A stretch of 64,000 nucleotides of DNA from assembly GCF_038443675.1 (NCBI RefSeq), contig NZ_CP151762.1, positions 1,922,001-1,986,000 on the forward strand. The letters are read 5' to 3'. The position numbers were made by a program, and so were the translations under genes. The stretch is from Yoonia sp. G8-12. GTDB lineage: Bacteria; Pseudomonadota; Alphaproteobacteria; Rhodobacterales; Rhodobacteraceae. Each line of letters begins with the position of its first letter. Position 1 is the stretch's first letter. The notes under the pieces were generated by a model. That model had not been told where the DNA came from. It saw only the letters and a program-made list of their open reading frames with translations, and made no database searches. Shown in pieces: positions 27,059-35,444 of the stretch.

Positions 27059-27538
27059 TTAGCCCCGATCGCGCGGGCCATCGCCACGATGATTACCACG
27101 ACCTTCGCCGCGCCGCTCACCCATCCGCGCCTTGGCGGCCTCGAACTCTTCTGCAGAGATCACACCGTCACTATCGGCATCAACGCGGTCAAACATCTGT
27201 GCCGCGCGGCGTTCGCCCCGTGAGGGCATCTCGCCTTGTTGCAACAGACCGTCCGCGTTGTCGTCAAATCGCGCGATCATGGCGGCGGCGCGTTCCGCGG
27301 CGCGTGTAGTGGCCTGTGCGGCCATTTCATCAGCAGACAAAGCACCGTCGCCATCAGTGTCCATGTCGGCGAAACGTGCCTGACTGCGAGATTGCATCTC
27401 TTCAAGGGTCAAAGCCCCGTCGCCATTTACATCAAGGGTCGCAAAATCCGGCCGCTCGCGGTGGTTTTCTGCCTGTGCTGCACCCGCGGCCAAAACGAGG
27501 CCAGAGAGAAGCGCTGCTGTCAAAATCTTCGTTTTCAT
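27059..27538 (-). CDS. Secreted EF-hand calcium-binding protein
   Basis: A 159-residue protein with a signal peptide (cleavage after AAQA) and four EF-hand loops: DVNGDGALTLEE, DTDGDGALSADE, DDNADGLLQQGE and DADSDGVISAEE. The third loop has Gln at position 9 but keeps the Glu at 12. The C-terminus is rich in Arg/Gly/Asp. It should bind calcium in the periplasm. It lies 74 bases before the ECF sigma gene on the same strand; the two may share a promoter. Confidence 0.9.
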   Translation of the reverse strand: MKTKILTAALLSGLVLAAGAAQAENHRERPDFATLDVNGDGALTLEEMQSRSQARFADMDTDGDGALSADEMAAQATTRAAERAAAMIARFDDNADGLLQQGEMPSRGERRAAQMFDRVDADSDGVISAEEFEAAKARMGERRGEGRGNHRGDGPRDRG

Positions 27539-27718
27539 AGTTTTGTCCTTTTTACATCTGTGCAGCTTATCTGCGCTGCTGATGCTCCTTGAACGCAGGG
27601 CGGCGAAACTTCCGTCGCGGGTTTTTCAAGAAAATCCGCGCAGGCCACAAATCAGCGGACCCCCTTTTCAAACGAACCCCGATAGTCCATGTAAAAACCA
27701 ACAAGTCGGAGCGCTTCT

Positions 27719-28108
27719 ATGTCGAATGCAGAAACCATCCTTGAGGACCGCCTTACCAAGCCTGCCATTCTTAACGGGCTTCAGTGCAAGTGCCCCAACT
27801 GCGGCGAAGGCAAGCTTTTTGCGCGCTACCTGAAGGTGGCCGATACCTGCCCTGTGTGTGACGAGGAACTGTTTCACCATCGTGCGGATGATGGCCCTGC
27901 CTATCTGACGATTCTATTGGTTGCGCACATCATTGGCTTTGTAATCCACTTTTGGTGGGTCTATTATCGGCCCGAACCATGGGTCATGGCGACTGGCCTG
28001 ACAATCGGGTCTGTCGCGTTGTCTCTTGCGCTTTTGCCACGCATGAAGGGCATGATTGTCGCCATCCAATGGTCCCGCCGGATGCATGGGTTCGGCCATA
28101 ACGGATAA
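27719..28108 (+). CDS. DUF983 membrane protein
   Basis: A 129-residue protein with an N-terminal zinc-ribbon-like pair (CKCPNCGEGKLF and CPVCDEELFHHRADDGPAY) and two membrane helices, the DUF983 architecture. In alphaproteobacteria the family is often associated with cytochrome oxidase or NUDIX genes; its role is unknown. It is followed by an overlapping NUDIX gene. Confidence 0.88.
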   Translation: MSNAETILEDRLTKPAILNGLQCKCPNCGEGKLFARYLKVADTCPVCDEELFHHRADDGPAYLTILLVAHIIGFVIHFWWVYYRPEPWVMATGLTIGSVALSLALLPRMKGMIVAIQWSRRMHGFGHNG

Positions 28109-28796
28109 GGGACGCCCCATCGACAAATCCGCGATCAGAGATGCCGCGACGATCATCATGCTTCGCGATGCGGCGACCAAGCCATCGGTCCTGATGGGGC
28201 AACGCGGCGCGAGTGCGGCGTTCATGCCCGGCAAATTTGTCTTCCCCGGTGGTGCTGTTGACGCCAATGATGCGACTGTTCCCGTTACCCCGTTGAGCGC
28301 GCAAGATGAAATGCGCCTTGCCAGCGAAAGCGCCCTTACGCCAACGGCTCTTGCCGCCGCTGCCATTCGTGAACTTTGGGAAGAAACCGGTCAGATACTG
28401 GGCCATCCGGGCGTTTGGCCTGATCCGCCACAAGGCTGGCGCGGCTTTGCCGCGACGGGCCATGTGCCCCATGCCACTGCGCTTGAATTCTTTTTTCGCG
28501 CGGTCACCCCGTTGGGGCGCCCCCGCCGTTTCGATGCACGGTTTTTTCTGGCTGATGTGGATCATCTGCAAACAGACCCGGACGACTTTTCCAATGCAGA
28601 GGATGAACTGGCCCACCTGCAATGGGTGCCTTTGGCCGATGCGCGCCAGTTCAACCTACCTTTCATCACGCAGGTCGTGCTGGCCGAGCTTGTCAGCCAC
28701 ATCGCCCGCGGCGGCCCGCCTGCCAGCGTGCCCTTCTTTCGCAATGATGATGAGGCGCATCTGGTCACCCGCCTTGATGGCCGCAGCCCGCTTTAG
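28086..28796 (+). CDS. NUDIX hydrolase
   Basis: About 236 residues. The NUDIX box core AAIRELWEETGQILG (REx2EExG) is intact, preceded by AAFMPGKFVFPGGAVDAND, as in alphaproteobacterial NUDIX proteins related to the CoA-pyrophosphatase/NUDT19 type. It hydrolyses a nucleoside diphosphate linked to another moiety with Mg2+. The start at MGSAITDKG overlaps the DUF983 gene by 23 bases; an earlier ATG (28056) would overlap further. Converges on the DMT transporter gene. Confidence 0.85.
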   Translation: MGSAITDKGRPIDKSAIRDAATIIMLRDAATKPSVLMGQRGASAAFMPGKFVFPGGAVDANDATVPVTPLSAQDEMRLASESALTPTALAAAAIRELWEETGQILGHPGVWPDPPQGWRGFAATGHVPHATALEFFFRAVTPLGRPRRFDARFFLADVDHLQTDPDDFSNAEDELAHLQWVPLADARQFNLPFITQVVLAELVSHIARGGPPASVPFFRNDDEAHLVTRLDGRSPL

Positions 28797-29695
28797 AGCA
28801 GCAAGACCAGAGCAACGATGCTGACGGTCAACAGCGCCAGACCTTGCCACTCGCGCAGCGTCACCTTTTCACCAAACACAAAGGCACCGATCATGAGCGA
28901 GAACAAAAGCTCGATCTGGCCAACCGCATTGACGTAGGCCGCGTTTTGCAGCGTAAACGCAGTGAACCAACAGATCGACCCGATCATGCTGGTGATCCCC
29001 ACTAGCCCCGCGACCCGCCATGCGACCAATACGCGCCAGATCTCGCCCCGTTCGCGCCACGCCAACCACATTGCCATAGCGATCGTCTGAAATGCAGTCA
29101 CCAGCGCCAGCGTCACAATCGCGCGGTAAAACACATCGCCCTCGGCCAAGGAAAGTGACGCGCCCCTATACCCGTTGCCCGAAATGCCAAACAGCACCCC
29201 CGCCCCGAGGCCCAGCGCCGTGGCGCGGTTAAAAATGCGTTTGCGCCAAGGACCAATGCCACCGGGCGGGTCGGACAGCAAAAGCACGCCCGCGAGGCCA
29301 ATCATCATTGCGACGATAGTCAACGGGGTGAAGGTATCGCCCAGAATAAGGAACCCGAACAGCGCGCTGAGCAATACTTCGGTCTTTTTAAAGGTAATCC
29401 CGACAGCGAAGTTGCGATGACTGAAAAGCGCCACCACACACATCGTCGCCAAAATCTGCGACATGCCCCCTGCAAACGCATAGGGCCAGAAGGCCGCTGG
29501 TATCGCGGGCGCGCCTTGGCCTGAGGTCGTCGCGTAGGTTATCGCGATCAAGGCCACGAGTGGAGAAGAATAAACGAACCGTGCGAATGTCGCCCCTGCG
29601 GTCGACAGCGCCATGCCTTTCAGCCGCTTTTGCAGCATAAACCGCAAGGTCTGGGCCGTTGCCGCACCAATTGTGATCGGGATCCAGAGTTCCAT
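28793..29695 (-). CDS. EamA/DMT-superfamily transporter
   Basis: A 300-residue protein with ten probable membrane helices in two EamA repeats (about 5-140 and 160-298). The second repeat ends in IELLFSLMIGAFVFGEKVTLREWQG, the conserved EamA pattern. Probably a metabolite exporter; the substrate is unknown. It sits 12 bases downstream of the carnitine dehydrogenase gene on the same strand and could be co-transcribed with it. Confidence 0.88.
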   Translation of the reverse strand: MELWIPITIGAATAQTLRFMLQKRLKGMALSTAGATFARFVYSSPLVALIAITYATTSGQGAPAIPAAFWPYAFAGGMSQILATMCVVALFSHRNFAVGITFKKTEVLLSALFGFLILGDTFTPLTIVAMMIGLAGVLLLSDPPGGIGPWRKRIFNRATALGLGAGVLFGISGNGYRGASLSLAEGDVFYRAIVTLALVTAFQTIAMAMWLAWRERGEIWRVLVAWRVAGLVGITSMIGSICWFTAFTLQNAAYVNAVGQIELLFSLMIGAFVFGEKVTLREWQGLALLTVSIVALVLLL

Positions 29696-29707
29696 CCCCG
29701 GGGCGGG

Positions 29708-31168
29708 CTAGCCCTTGACCCCCACCGCTTTGCCGGCACCTTCCGGCATCGGCAACGCCGCATGGGCCGCGGCCACTTTGGCCAAGGTCGCGGCAATTGC
29801 AGGGCCCGGATCAGAGGCCCGGCGGGTCTCGAGGCTGACGTGGATCAGCATATGTTCGCCCGTGGCCAGTTCGCGGTCGCCCTCAAACATCCGGTGAAAG
29901 ACGTGCATCTTCTTGCCCGCACCGTTCAGGACCTGCGTCTCGATCCGGATCACAGCACCGGCATGCACCTCGTCGAGATGCCGGATATGGGTTTCGGCGG
30001 TGAAATAGCTACCGCCGGTTGCGATATAGTCCGCGTCACAGCCCACGAACGCCATCATCCGGTCGGTCGCATCGCCAAAGGCCTGCAAATAGCGCGCTTC
30101 GTTCATATGCCCGTTATAATCGGTCCAATCGAGCGGTACGGCACGTTCCACGGTCACGATGGGTTTACCCAGATCATCGGGCAGGCCAATCGCTCCTTCC
30201 ACGCGGCGGTCCTGTTCGTTCAAAAGCTTGCCCGCGCCCCAATTCTGCGCCTTAAGGCCGCGCAAAATGGTGACGAGGTTGTTGTCGCGCGCGCGCTCAA
30301 GTTCGCGGATCGTGTACATCCCCGATTGCGCATCAGACTGATCTGCCACGGCATCAATCAATTCATCCGTCAGTTCAGGCACATCCATCAGCTTGGTCCA
30401 CGGCCATTCGAGGCAAGGGCCGAATTGTTCGATGAAATGCCGCATTCCTGCTTCGCCACCGGCGATCCGGTAGGTCTCGAACAGGCCCATCTGCGCCCAG
30501 CGCAGACCGAACCCATAGCGGATCGCATTGTCGATTTCTTCGGTCGTGGCGATGCCGTCTTTGATCAGCCAAAGGGCTTCGCGCCAAACGGCCTCTAGGA
30601 AGCGGTCGGCAATATGCGCGTCAATTTCGGCGCGCACATGCAGCGGGTGCATACCGATGCCGGTCAGAATTTCCTTGGCGCGTTCTACGATTTCAGGGGC
30701 GGTTTGCGCACTGGGCACCAGCTCAATCAGCGGCAACAGATAGACCGGATTGAACGGATGGGTGACGACGATCTGTTCGGGGCGGGTGGCACAGCCTTGC
30801 AGCTCGGACGGTTTAAACCCGCTGGTAGACGATCCGATGACCGCATCATGCGGACAATGTTCTTGCAGCGTTTGGTAAACCTTGCGCTTCAACTCCAACC
30901 GCTCTGGCACGCTTTCCTGTATCCACGCCACATCTGCCACCGCCGCCGAAATCGTGTCATGAAAGCTCAAACGCCCCTCGGCGGGCAAAGCCACATCCGA
31001 CAACCCCGGCAAGGACCGGCGCGCATTCTCCAGCACCTCATTGATCTTGCGCTCGGCCTGTGGGTCGGGATCAAACACGCGGACATCCCAGCCCATCAGC
31101 AGGAACCGCGCGGCCCAACCGCCACCAATGACGCCGCCGCCGATAACCGCTGCTGTCTTTTGTGTCAT
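29708..31168 (-). CDS. lcdH: L-carnitine dehydrogenase fused to betainyl-CoA thioesterase
   Basis: A 486-residue fusion. Residues 1-320 are a 3-hydroxyacyl-CoA-dehydrogenase-like L-carnitine 3-dehydrogenase: NAD motif GGGVIGGGWAARFLLMGWDV, VTHPFNPVYLLPLIELVP and YGFGLRWAQMGLFETYRIAGG. Residues about 345-470 are a hotdog thioesterase (PLDWTDYNGHMNEARYLQAF). It oxidises L-carnitine to 3-dehydrocarnitine, and the thioesterase half is expected to hydrolyse betainyl-CoA. The enzyme for the step between, a BKACE-family cleavage enzyme, is encoded in the same operon. Confidence 0.92.
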   Translation of the reverse strand: MTQKTAAVIGGGVIGGGWAARFLLMGWDVRVFDPDPQAERKINEVLENARRSLPGLSDVALPAEGRLSFHDTISAAVADVAWIQESVPERLELKRKVYQTLQEHCPHDAVIGSSTSGFKPSELQGCATRPEQIVVTHPFNPVYLLPLIELVPSAQTAPEIVERAKEILTGIGMHPLHVRAEIDAHIADRFLEAVWREALWLIKDGIATTEEIDNAIRYGFGLRWAQMGLFETYRIAGGEAGMRHFIEQFGPCLEWPWTKLMDVPELTDELIDAVADQSDAQSGMYTIRELERARDNNLVTILRGLKAQNWGAGKLLNEQDRRVEGAIGLPDDLGKPIVTVERAVPLDWTDYNGHMNEARYLQAFGDATDRMMAFVGCDADYIATGGSYFTAETHIRHLDEVHAGAVIRIETQVLNGAGKKMHVFHRMFEGDRELATGEHMLIHVSLETRRASDPGPAIAATLAKVAAAHAALPMPEGAGKAVGVKG

Positions 31169-31171
31169 GCT

Positions 31172-31432
31172 TTAACCCGCTGACTTGTCGTCAGGGTGGT
31201 CGAATTCATCCGCCGGCACCGGCTCGCCCCGGATCGTTGGATCGCAAGCGACCATCGCCGTATTGCTGTCGCGGATGATCAAACCACCCCGCGCACGGCA
31301 ATCCTCAAAGGACATGCGGCCACCGATGACCAAGAATTCACGCATACCAGCACCACCGCCGCCGCCGCTGGTCATGCCGCCGCCCTCGCACGCGGCCAAG
31401 GCGATCACGCTTCCCAAAATCAAACGTCTCAT
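31172..31432 (-). CDS. Small lipoprotein in the carnitine operon
   Basis: An 86-residue lipoprotein with lipobox LAAC near residue 15, a glycine-rich spacer, and a domain with two cysteines (FEDCRARGGLII, MVACDPTIRGE). No named family is recognised. It lies 3 bases from lcdH and 2 bases from the lipocalin gene, inside the carnitine operon. Confidence 0.75.
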   Translation of the reverse strand: MRRLILGSVIALAACEGGGMTSGGGGGAGMREFLVIGGRMSFEDCRARGGLIIRDSNTAMVACDPTIRGEPVPADEFDHPDDKSAG

Positions 31433-31434
31433 CG

Positions 31435-31962
31435 TTAAAACTCCTCCAGTCGGCTCAAATCATAGCCGTTGAATTGCAAAACATCACGCGCAGCCTCAAG
31501 ACGGTCGGCGCGAATGTCGGGCGTGCGGTTCAAAATCCAACCCGACCGCCCGTTAGGGGCACCGACAACGGCGGTGCGATAATCCTCATCGGTCCAAAGC
31601 ACCCAGTAATCGGCAGCCACAAAGGGCACCGAGGGGAACCGCACCTTGAACCGCCCGGGACCGACCATTTCGGCGGTGCCTTCTATGCGTGCTGTCTCCT
31701 CGCCCGCTTCGTCACGGCAAATGTTCACCACGGAAAGCAACCCGTCCTCACGCAAACCGTATTCGGCCGTCACACCCACACAGCCCGCCTGAAACGGCAC
31801 CGGATAGCGTGACACCTCATGCCAGACCCCCAGATAGCGTGCTGGCTCAAACACCGCCTTGGATGCAATCGGCACGTCGGTGTCGCGGTAAACCGAGAAC
31901 AGGCCACCACTGTCCTGCGTCGAACAACCCGCTAGAAGCAAGATCAGCGCCAAAGCCCTCAT
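31435..31962 (-). CDS. Outer-membrane lipocalin (Blc-like)
   Basis: A 175-residue lipoprotein: signal peptide with LLAGC lipobox, then a lipocalin barrel with RYLGVWHEVSRYPVPFQAGC (GxW motif), YWVLWTDEDYRTAVVGAPNGR and the closing WILNRTP. Bacterial Blc-type lipocalins bind lipids or other hydrophobic ligands at the outer membrane. Its start overlaps the BKACE stop by four bases, so it is co-translated with the carnitine genes, an unexpected partner. Confidence 0.9.
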   Translation of the reverse strand: MRALALILLLAGCSTQDSGGLFSVYRDTDVPIASKAVFEPARYLGVWHEVSRYPVPFQAGCVGVTAEYGLREDGLLSVVNICRDEAGEETARIEGTAEMVGPGRFKVRFPSVPFVAADYWVLWTDEDYRTAVVGAPNGRSGWILNRTPDIRADRLEAARDVLQFNGYDLSRLEEF

Positions 31963-32873
31963 TCAGTCACCGGCGCGCGTTTGGTCAGGCCCAGTTTGGC
32001 GCGGACCTCGGCAGGGCCGATCACCTTGGCGCCGAGGTTTTCGACGATCCCCGCCGCGCGTTCCACCAGTTGCGCATTGGTCGCCAAAACGCCACGATCC
32101 AGCATCAGGTTGTCCTCAAGCCCCACACGCACGTTGCCGCCCGCCAGCACTGAAGCCGCAACATAGGGCATCTGGCTGCGCCCCAGACCAAAGGCCGAGA
32201 AGGTCCAGTCATCCGGCACATTGTTGACCATCGCCATGAAGGTATTGAGATCATCGGGCGCACCCCATGGCACCCCCATGCAAAGCTGCACAAGTGCAGG
32301 GCTGTCCAGTACGCCATCTTTCACCAGCTGTTTGGCATACCACAGATGGCCCGTGTCAAAGGCCTCAATCTCGGGCTTTACGCCCAGTGCGGTCATCATC
32401 CGGCCCATGGCAATCAACATGCCCGGGGTGTTGGTCATGACATAATCGGCTTCGGCAAAGTTCATTGTGCCGCAATCAAGCGTACAAATCTCGGGCAGGC
32501 ATTCGGCCACATGGGCAACCCTTTCGGTCGCGCCCACCATATCGGTGCCTGCGATCGTCGGCAGTGGTGTTTCCACACCGCCAAACATTATATCACCACC
32601 CATGCCAGCTGTCAGATTCAGGACAACATCGACCTCTGCATCCCGAACACGCTCGGTCACTTCACGGTAAAGCGCAAGATCGCGCGACGGCGTACCGGTG
32701 TCGGGATCACGCACGTGGCAATGCACAACGGCAGCGCCCGCCTTGGCGGCGTCAATGGCGCTCTCGGCGATCTGCCGGGGTGAGCGCGGGACATGCGGGC
32801 TGCGATCCTGGGTCGCACCGGATCCAGTCACAGCACAGGTGATAAACACCTCTTTGTTCATTTGCAGGGGCAT
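31959..32873 (-). CDS. BKACE-family 3-dehydrocarnitine cleavage enzyme
   Basis: A 304-residue TIM-barrel protein of the beta-keto acid cleavage family (DUF849). Zinc ligands sit in AAVVHCHVRDPDTGTPSRD and the C-terminal substrate region in GNVRVGLEDNLMLDRGVLA. MPLQMNKEVFITCAVTG is taken as start because AAAGGAG precedes it by 8 bases. In the carnitine pathway these enzymes convert 3-dehydrocarnitine plus acetyl-CoA to betainyl-CoA plus acetoacetate. First gene of the operon that ends with lcdH. Confidence 0.9.
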   Translation of the reverse strand: MPLQMNKEVFITCAVTGSGATQDRSPHVPRSPRQIAESAIDAAKAGAAVVHCHVRDPDTGTPSRDLALYREVTERVRDAEVDVVLNLTAGMGGDIMFGGVETPLPTIAGTDMVGATERVAHVAECLPEICTLDCGTMNFAEADYVMTNTPGMLIAMGRMMTALGVKPEIEAFDTGHLWYAKQLVKDGVLDSPALVQLCMGVPWGAPDDLNTFMAMVNNVPDDWTFSAFGLGRSQMPYVAASVLAGGNVRVGLEDNLMLDRGVLATNAQLVERAAGIVENLGAKVIGPAEVRAKLGLTKRAPVTE

Positions 32874-32955
32874 GTGCGGTCTCCTTTTGGCGTTTTCGCG
32901 ACACTTGCCCATATCAGAGCACCGCACAAGGCGGAATTCTTGACCGATGCTGCCT

Positions 32956-32981
32956 GTAAGGTGGATTAAAATCCACCTTAC
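32956..32981. repeat. 26-bp near-palindrome between the aldo/keto reductase and carnitine genes
   Basis: Twelve-base arms GTAAGGTGGATT and AATCCACCTTAC match perfectly around a central AA. It abuts the aldo/keto reductase stop codon and lies about 82 bases upstream of the BKACE start. It has no T-run. It may be an operator for the carnitine operon, or one copy of a genome-wide repetitive intergenic palindrome; no second copy was noticed in this window. Confidence 0.75.
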
Positions 32982-34025
32982 CTAGTAGGGCATTGGGTAC
33001 TGTTTATGCACCGCGTCAATCTCGGCGATCACCTCATCGGACAGGACCACATCCTTGCCGTCCAGGATTTGCGTCAACTGTGCCGAGGTGGTCGCCCCAA
33101 AAATGGCAGACACCGCAAAAGGCCGCGTGCGCTGCCACGCCATCGCCATATGCACCGGATCAAGCCCGTGCTTGGCTGCAAGATCAAGATAGGCCTGTAC
33201 AGCAGGCCACAACCGGTCGTTCACGCGGCCACCCAGATCACCGTTGAGCGACAGACGGCTTCCATCCGGCACGGCGCCGTTCTGGTACTTGCCGGTCAGC
33301 AGACCGCAGGCGAGCGGCGAAAACGACAGCAAGGTCACATCTTCATTGACCGCCATTTCGGCCATGTCGGTGTCGTACAACCGGCACAGCAGTGAATATT
33401 CATTCTGCACAGACGCCATGCGCGGCAGCCCGGCGGCTTCGGCCTGATCGATCCACTTGGTCATCCCCCAAGCGCTTTCGTTCGACATGCCGATGGCGCG
33501 AATTTTGCCCGCTTTGACCATATCGCCCAGCGCTTCAAGCACATCCATCATATGATCCATCGTCTGCTGGCGGTTCTGGCCCGACGGATCATAGGTCCAG
33601 TTCTGGCGGAACATGTAAGAACCCCGGATCGGCCAGTGCATCTGGTAGAGATCAATCACATCCGTCTGCAAACGCTTGAGCGACGTCTCCACCGCTTCGC
33701 GGATCACTGCGCCGTCATAGCCGCGCCCTTCGCGCACCCAGCCGGGGTTATTGCCGGACACTTTGGTCGCAACCACAACCTCATCGCGGCGACCCGTTTT
33801 GGCGATCCAGTTGCCAATGATCTGCTCTGACAGGCCCACAGTTTCGGCGCGGATCGGATTGACCGGATACATCTCGGCGGTGTCGAGAAAGTTGATACCG
33901 GCATCCAGCGCCATGTCGATCTGGGTGTGCGCATCATCTTCCGGCGTTTGGTTACCAAATGTCATGGTGCCGAGGCACCATTCGCTAACCATAACATCGG
34001 TGCGGCCAAGGGGGAGTTGTTTCAT
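32982..34025 (-). CDS. Aldo/keto reductase (Tas-like)
   Basis: A 347-residue NADP(H)-dependent aldo/keto reductase. Catalytic tetrad residues are visible: Asp and Tyr in INFLDTAEMYP, Lys in EVVVATKVSG and His in IDLYQMHWPIRG. The NADP phosphate loop is in the C-terminal region (SAIFGATTSAQL). It reduces carbonyl substrates; specificity is unknown. Divergent from the MFS gene by about 130 bases. Confidence 0.92.
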   Translation of the reverse strand: MKQLPLGRTDVMVSEWCLGTMTFGNQTPEDDAHTQIDMALDAGINFLDTAEMYPVNPIRAETVGLSEQIIGNWIAKTGRRDEVVVATKVSGNNPGWVREGRGYDGAVIREAVETSLKRLQTDVIDLYQMHWPIRGSYMFRQNWTYDPSGQNRQQTMDHMMDVLEALGDMVKAGKIRAIGMSNESAWGMTKWIDQAEAAGLPRMASVQNEYSLLCRLYDTDMAEMAVNEDVTLLSFSPLACGLLTGKYQNGAVPDGSRLSLNGDLGGRVNDRLWPAVQAYLDLAAKHGLDPVHMAMAWQRTRPFAVSAIFGATTSAQLTQILDGKDVVLSDEVIAEIDAVHKQYPMPY

Positions 34026-34153
34026 AGGTTCGCCTTACGCTGGTTTCGCGGCAGACCCTAAAGCGCGCACCGGTAAGGGCAAGGGTACAAAGACGACATT
34101 GCCTGTCGATTATGGCCATGCCTGCCCAGTGCCGTGGGGTCATAGCTGGCGAC

Positions 34154-35377
34154 ATGCGAATGTTTATCTCTTTTGCGGCTTTGTTTTTCTCGGTGGTGCT
34201 CTTGCAGCTGTCTTCAGGCGGTGTGGGACCACTGGATGCGCTGACGGGGATCGCGCTGGGATTTTCGCAAGCAGAGGTCGGCTTTCTCGGCTCGGCGCAT
34301 TTCGTGGGCTTTTTCATCGGGTGCTGGTGGGCGCCGCGTCTGATGGGCAGTGTGGGCCACAGCCGCGCCTTTGCCACTTTCACCGCGATGGGCGCGATTG
34401 GATTGGCGGCGCACGTGATCGTCGCGGACCCGTATTTTTGGGCGCTCTTCCGCATCGGATCAGGCATCTGCGTCGCGGGGTGCTATACGATCATCGAGGC
34501 GTGGCTGCAGGCCAAGGTCAACAATGAAACCCGCGGCCGCGCGATTGCAAGCTACCGTGTGGCCGATACGGGTGCGTCGTTTGTGGCGCAGTTCATGATC
34601 GGGGCGCTGGCCGATGTTGAAACCTATATCGCCTACAACATCCTGACAATTCTGTGCTGTGCATCCTTGCTGCCCTTGGCGCTCACCCGTCTCGAACAGC
34701 CTGAAACGCCCAGAGCCACGCGCCTGCGCCCGGCCCTTGCCTGGGCCTGTTCCCCACTGGGCGTGGCCGCCGTCTTGGTTGCGGCCCTGTCCAGTGCCTC
34801 CTTCCGGATGGTCGGGCCTTTGTACGGGCAGGAGGTGGGCCTTAACCCCAATCAGATCGGCTCGTTTCTGGCAGCTTTCGTCGCAGGCGGGGCGATTGCG
34901 CAGTATCCTGTGGGCTGGCTGGCAGACAAATACGACCGGCGCTGGATGATGATTTGGCTGTCGGTGGCAGCTGTCATCGCTTGCGCCTTTACCGTCACCA
35001 CGGCAGGCCAAGGCACGACGATCATCATGACCGCCGCGTTTCTTTTCGGCCTGACAACCTTTCCGATTTATTCGGTCGCGACCGCCCACGCGCACGACTT
35101 TGCCACCTCGGATCAACGGGTCGAACTTTCGGCGGCCTTGATGTTCTTTTACGCCGTCGGCGCAATTGCCGCGCCGTATACCACATCGGTCCTGATCGGC
35201 CTTTATGGACCCGGAGCGCTGTTTTACTTCATCTCTGCCGGACATGTCTTGCTTATCGTCTTTGGTCTGACACGGATGCGTATCCGCCGCGTACCAAAGC
35301 AACGCACACCTTACATTTACGCGCCGCGCACCACGTTCAGCATCGGGCGGCTTTTGGGCCGTAACCGCGACCGCTAG
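34154..35377 (+). CDS. Major facilitator superfamily transporter
   Basis: About 407 residues with 12 predicted membrane helices. The motif-A-like loop between helices 8 and 9 reads GWLADKYDRRWMMI. MRMFISFAALFF is chosen as start because the hydrophobic helix begins there. The protein resembles YcaD/CynX-type carriers of unknown substrate; the C-terminal cytosolic tail is basic. Confidence 0.87.
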   Translation: MRMFISFAALFFSVVLLQLSSGGVGPLDALTGIALGFSQAEVGFLGSAHFVGFFIGCWWAPRLMGSVGHSRAFATFTAMGAIGLAAHVIVADPYFWALFRIGSGICVAGCYTIIEAWLQAKVNNETRGRAIASYRVADTGASFVAQFMIGALADVETYIAYNILTILCCASLLPLALTRLEQPETPRATRLRPALAWACSPLGVAAVLVAALSSASFRMVGPLYGQEVGLNPNQIGSFLAAFVAGGAIAQYPVGWLADKYDRRWMMIWLSVAAVIACAFTVTTAGQGTTIIMTAAFLFGLTTFPIYSVATAHAHDFATSDQRVELSAALMFFYAVGAIAAPYTTSVLIGLYGPGALFYFISAGHVLLIVFGLTRMRIRRVPKQRTPYIYAPRTTFSIGRLLGRNRDR

Positions 35378-35444
35378 GCGCAGAACGTCTGGCACTTGGC
35401 GGCATGGCCCGCTACATAGGCGTAAACGCTGAAGGACACATCGC

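Noticed and set aside
29630..30598. 322-codon plus-strand ORF
   Set aside because: It is the complement of the lcdH-thioesterase gene and its translation is Arg/His-rich without family motifs.
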